Assembly: GCA_935421135.1 (NCBI GenBank) | Contig: OW285188.1 | Coordinates: 19,941,233 to 20,005,232, forward strand | Direction of reading: 5' to 3' | Length of the DNA: 64,000 nt | Source of the DNA: Bugulina stolonifera | Taxonomy: Eukaryota > Bryozoa > Gymnolaemata > Cheilostomatida > Bugulidae | In this document: positions 60,601 through 64,000 of the stretch, piece after piece | Layout of the letters: the number at the start of each line of letters is the position of its first letter | Numbering within the stretch: the stretch's first letter is position 1 | Notes under the pieces: generated by a model | The model's input: only the letters and a program-made list of their open reading frames with translations | Told to the model about the DNA's origin: nothing | Database searches by the model: none | Program-made: the position numbers and the translations under genes

Positions 60601-63365
60601 CCATAGATGCAGATCAACTCACCTAAACTTTTTAAACTTTCTGATGCTGATATGCTCTTTTCTAGATCAGATTTTACTAAATCCCGAAGATGTTCTGTAC
60701 GTGCTAAATATTGTCTTATTTTCTCTCTCATTGCTTCCTTCTTACGTTCACAGTTCTCATCTGCAGAGGGTAATAATGTGCTACAGACTTCAAATGAATG
60801 TGTAATACAGCGCATTCATAGTGAATCTATTGGCAAAAATACTACAAGCATAGATTTTCTAAGACTCACACATACATACATGTACATACGACACTCGTAG
60901 AGACTGAATACCACTGAACTTACATTGCAATGCACCCATGAAAAGATCTAGAGAATGGACATATAAATTGATAGCTTCAGTGAGTTTACGTTCCTCATCT
61001 GCTTGGATAGCTTGCTTCACTACCTCCACCTAAGAGGAAACATACAGAGAACTTGGTCTACATTAAACCAAAAACCGCCATGCAATAAGTGCTAATATGT
61101 TACAATCGTGTAGTAATAGTTGACAAACAGCTACACAGGTACAAGGAAAGGTCCTCACTATACAGTATATAGTTATATTGTACCTAGTGACTAGTCTGGG
61201 GTATTTAGTTGCGAAGTGAGATCTATAGTTTATTATAATTTTCCACATGGAAATTGTGGCACTCCGTCGCTATTAAAAAACAGTTTGGGTTTTGAAATTA
61301 CAGGAGTTGGAGCAGTGAATAATATCAGCAAGACGAGCATGATGGGAAATTTAAAAATGGTCATATCTAGCACACTTCCTGTTTTCAAAATGAACTATTC
61401 ATATGCAATATATTTAGCAATTCTTACAGCTTTAGGTAGACTCTGGCTACTTGGGGCTCTGTCCAGGTCCAAGAATGGATGTGCAAAGAAATCTTCAAAA
61501 GAGATTCGCTGTTGAGGATCCCTAGTCAGTAGTTTCAACGTTAAATCCCTGCATTCATCTGATACATCAAATCCTGGAGGGATCTGTTATAGGAAAATTC
61601 ATAATTCAGTTACTGTAGCATCTGTTAATTTAATACAAAAATACGGAAAAAATTGTTGATATCACCAAAAGTTGCCCTACATTGTGAAAAACGATCTATT
61701 GTTCTTACCATTATAGGTTTATTCTCCTTTATCTTTTCTGCCAGCTCAGCAAGTGAATTTGATGCCCACGGGGCCTGTCCAAATAAGCATTCTAAAATAT
61801 AGTTGATTAAGGTACATGATTATAAGCATACAAATACAATACTAATATCATCCCATCATCATGACACCTATTCAGCTGAATACCGACTTGTACTGCGAAA
61901 GGGAATACTGAATCCAATAAAATTGAATCAAAGGATCAAACAAACAGTGGAACATTGTGGTTAACTATTTAAATGTAAAACAGAATGTTTACTGTGGATT
62001 TACCTACTTACCAAAGAGGATAACTCCAACTGACCAAAGATCTGCTTTAGCATCGTAGTGTTTTTTATATATAATCTCTGGAGCCATGTAGAGGGGAGAA
62101 CCTTTCAGGTACGACGTCTTAACGTCCCCAACTATATAGTGAGCAAACCCGAAGTCTACAAGAGCACAGGGTAGACAATAGATGATACACATCATTCGAT
62201 AAGTTTCGTGAAATATTTGAGTAATAAAATGGTGTTAGTGTCAAACATCTACCTGCTATAGTTTTAGTTCAAAACATGTATGCTTACCTGCGATACAGTG
62301 TTATTGTCCAACATATAAAATGTAGGTGTACCTGCGATTTTAAGTATTGGTCTTCGTTGTCCAGTAAGAAGAATGTTTTGTGGTTTCAGATCAAGATGAG
62401 TGACATTCTTCTCTCTCATGTACTGCAGAGCTAAGGCTAAACAGTAATTAGATCACATATCATATTACATTGAGCTAGAAATAAAAAAACATAATAACAC
62501 ATGCATGTTTATTATAAATCAAAGTAACATAGACCAACTGTTAATGATTGTTATGTTATAATTGTTTATTCTTATAATTTCGAGCAAAGTCTCACTTCAC
62601 AATTTCTGTTTTTGGTATTACTAGAGAATGAATTATGGTAATATGCATGGTTAACCAAAAATATATTTTCCATGTATACCTATCTGTTGTAGAAACTTCT
62701 TTACGATGTTTTCATGCAGAGCTCTCTTTTGTTTAAGGAATGAAGACAAGTCACCTCCTTCACAAAACTCTGTGATAATATAAATGTAGTTGCTGTCCCA
62801 CTCAAAGTCTTTCAATTGAACAATGTGATCGTGTTTCAGCAGCTTTAGCAATTCAATTTCTGTGAGCAGATTCTCTGTAGATGTTTTGTTCAAACTACTT
62901 TTTAGAACACATTTAATAGCTACAGTATCCCTCTCTGTTGTCTGAAATAATATACAACATGATAGGCCTATTAATAAAACAACAAAAACATGTAGCCTAT
63001 GCATGACGAAGAGTGAAGGCAATCCAATGAATATAAGTCTATAAGACAGAGTGGTGGAAAAAACAAAGCCCTGTAGTTTGAAGCAATAGTCAAATACTTA
63101 TTCTGGGTTCAATGGCAATGTATAAATTGATATTCAGTCTAAGGTTCAAGTTGAATATTAGATAAGATTACTTTCTTACCTTTTTAAAAGCTTTGTACAC
63201 GGTGGCATAGGTCCCACTACCTAATCGTTCAGTAAACACATAGTCCGAAAGGTTAGGTAGAGGAAATCTACCTGTGCTTGGTCTTCTGACACTGCTTCCT
63301 GGCCGGGAGTTTATTGGTCTGGGATGAGTGTTAGATGTAGTGTGGTGATTTGAATTGTTGGCCAT
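57648..63365 (-). CDS. ULK3: Serine/threonine-protein kinase ULK3
   Basis: Twelve coding exons join in phase (497 aa): 63365-63180, 62941-62680, 62436-62332, 62155-62012, 61791-61709, 61583-61428, 61029-60924, 60760-60623, 59538-59471, 59257-59182, 58847-58707, 57676-57648. The kinase domain has a P-loop GSGTYATV (49-56), VAIK Lys72, HLDLKPQN (163-170; the His-Leu-Asp form is also seen in vertebrate ULK3), DFG 185-187 and APE 209-211. Two MIT-like helical repeats follow (about 313-395 and 400-488). The family acts in autophagy, GLI phosphorylation and the ESCRT-dependent abscission checkpoint; MIT domains bind ESCRT-III. The start ATG has a strong context (ATCACCATGG) and 48 extra N-terminal residues rich in Pro/Ser/Asn. 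The last exon is 29 nt and encodes SVKGTCHVQ, resembling the vertebrate C-terminus. A related LTR element sits in the intron 60622-59539. Confidence 0.93.
59640..60010 (-). mobile_element. LTR-like element in a ULK3 intron (same family as 9.4 kb)
   Basis: On the minus strand a GC- and CpG-rich U3-like part is followed by a TATA box (ACTATATAAAGGGC, about 59898-59911), then CAATAAAGACACA (AATAAA at 59855-59850) and CTTGATACAGAGACTCACTT. The same order and 50-bp spacing are seen at 9548-9640. The U3 also holds two CCGGAAGT (ETS-type) sites in opposite orientation (59917-59924, 59961-59968) and a CAAGATGGCCGCC (YY1-like) site at 59976-59988. No coding part is found next to it. The 5' end is uncertain; similar-looking DNA runs to about 60360. 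Confidence 0.5.
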
Positions 63366-64000
63366 GGTGATCACATCTATATTTAAGAAACACTATAGTT
63401 AAAATTATTAACATAAAATATGAATTTGTTGGTTTGGTGACGGAGTTAGCAGATTTTAAATGGTGGAGCATATGAACCGAAATTAAAATACTTTTAACAG
63501 AAATTAAATTGAAACAAGCAGTAGTCGGTACTAGCAACTGAAGTACAAAAGTTGTTTCAAGTAGTCTAATCTATTTTTATATTCCAAAGAAAACTCTTTT
63601 TTTATAAATTACCATTAACTAAATCATAAATAAAATATAAATATAAAATAGTTTTTATATTCTATGACTATACACTAGACTATTGACAATAGAAGAATAT
63701 TCATATTTTTTAATTATTATAATTATTAAATTATAATTATTACAAAAATATTATCTTCTTCTTTCTCTTTCATCAAATATAATACTAAATCTTCATTGAA
63801 ATAGACGGTACACGCAATTAATTTAAAAAAGGGTTAGGTGGCCTATACCAGTTTCAGTTTCCAAAGCAAACTTTTTATTTATCATAATCAAGGCTGTGAT
63901 CTTACTCAAGACTTTCGCAACTAATGGAAGGACAAAGGTCGCTCCCACTAGCATACAATGTAGGATCAGTGGCAAGCAACCATCTTTCTAGGTTTTACAA
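63366..64000. other. ULK3 upstream region
   Basis: An acceptor-like TTCTTAAATATAG ends 11 nt before the ULK3 ATG and is followed directly by ATGTGA, a start-stop upstream ORF. The remainder is AT-rich with no exon or gene that I can recognise. Confidence 0.4.

Noticed and set aside
61216..61515. 99-codon plus-strand open frame overlapping ULK3
   Set aside because: It is antisense to a ULK3 exon and intron, with no recognisable product.

Overview
This window is nuclear DNA of a metazoan. Every gene of clear identity except one is split by GT-AG introns. The products belong to animal protein families (NBAS, RAD54B, ULK3, GAS1, KIAA1143, an Ig-domain adhesion protein). The DNA is AT-rich outside exons, with short and medium introns, tRNA-derived and LTR repeats, and very frequent TACATGTA/ACATGT palindromes. 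I cannot name the species. The intron-dense, vertebrate-like gene structures (51 NBAS coding exons, 21 for RAD54B, 12 for ULK3) suggest a slowly evolving invertebrate such as a sponge, cnidarian or lophotrochozoan. There are no bacterial features, CRISPR arrays or operons.

Layout. 105-5776 (-): 5' part of a gene for a secreted or surface protein with three Ig domains (lachesin/IgLON-like), cut by the window edge; one of its introns holds a probable hAT-type MITE with a perfect 8-bp target duplication. 7318-7861 (+): a two-exon KIAA1143 homologue. 8.5-10.9 kb: a repeat-rich strip with an LTR-like element, a perfect hairpin, CTTGAC-rich repeats and the debris of a local duplication of the facing 3' ends of KIAA1143 and RAD54B. 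11443-19564 (-): a complete RAD54B. 20418-47093 (+): a complete NBAS, head-to-head with RAD54B across 853 bp; its introns hold tRNA-Thr(TGU), tRNA-Glu(UUC), a tRNA-derived SINE and three minisatellites. 47.1-53.9 kb: intergenic, with the 3' end of a LINE on the minus strand and some unexplained coding-looking islands. 53908-54756 (+): an intronless GAS1-like gene (two GDNF/GAS1 cysteine domains, GPI signal). 57648-63365 (-): a complete ULK3, with a second LTR-like element related to the one at 9.4 kb in one intron.

Gene models were built by hand: splice sites were chosen so that reading phase is continuous from start to stop and the protein follows its family. The resulting lengths (RAD54B 914 aa, NBAS 2325 aa, ULK3 497 aa, KIAA1143 138 aa) are close to the human proteins as I remember them (about 910, 2371, 472 and 154), which supports the models. 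The genes do not form one pathway: DNA recombination repair (RAD54B), ER-Golgi tethering and RNA surveillance (NBAS), autophagy and Hedgehog-type kinase signalling (ULK3) and a Hedgehog/GDNF-type surface receptor (GAS1-like). ULK3 and GAS1 both touch Hedgehog signalling in vertebrates; their being neighbours here may be chance. I found no clearly new biological system. The most useful leads are the mobile elements, the local gene-end duplication, the intronless GAS1 homologue and several start-site and splice-site oddities.
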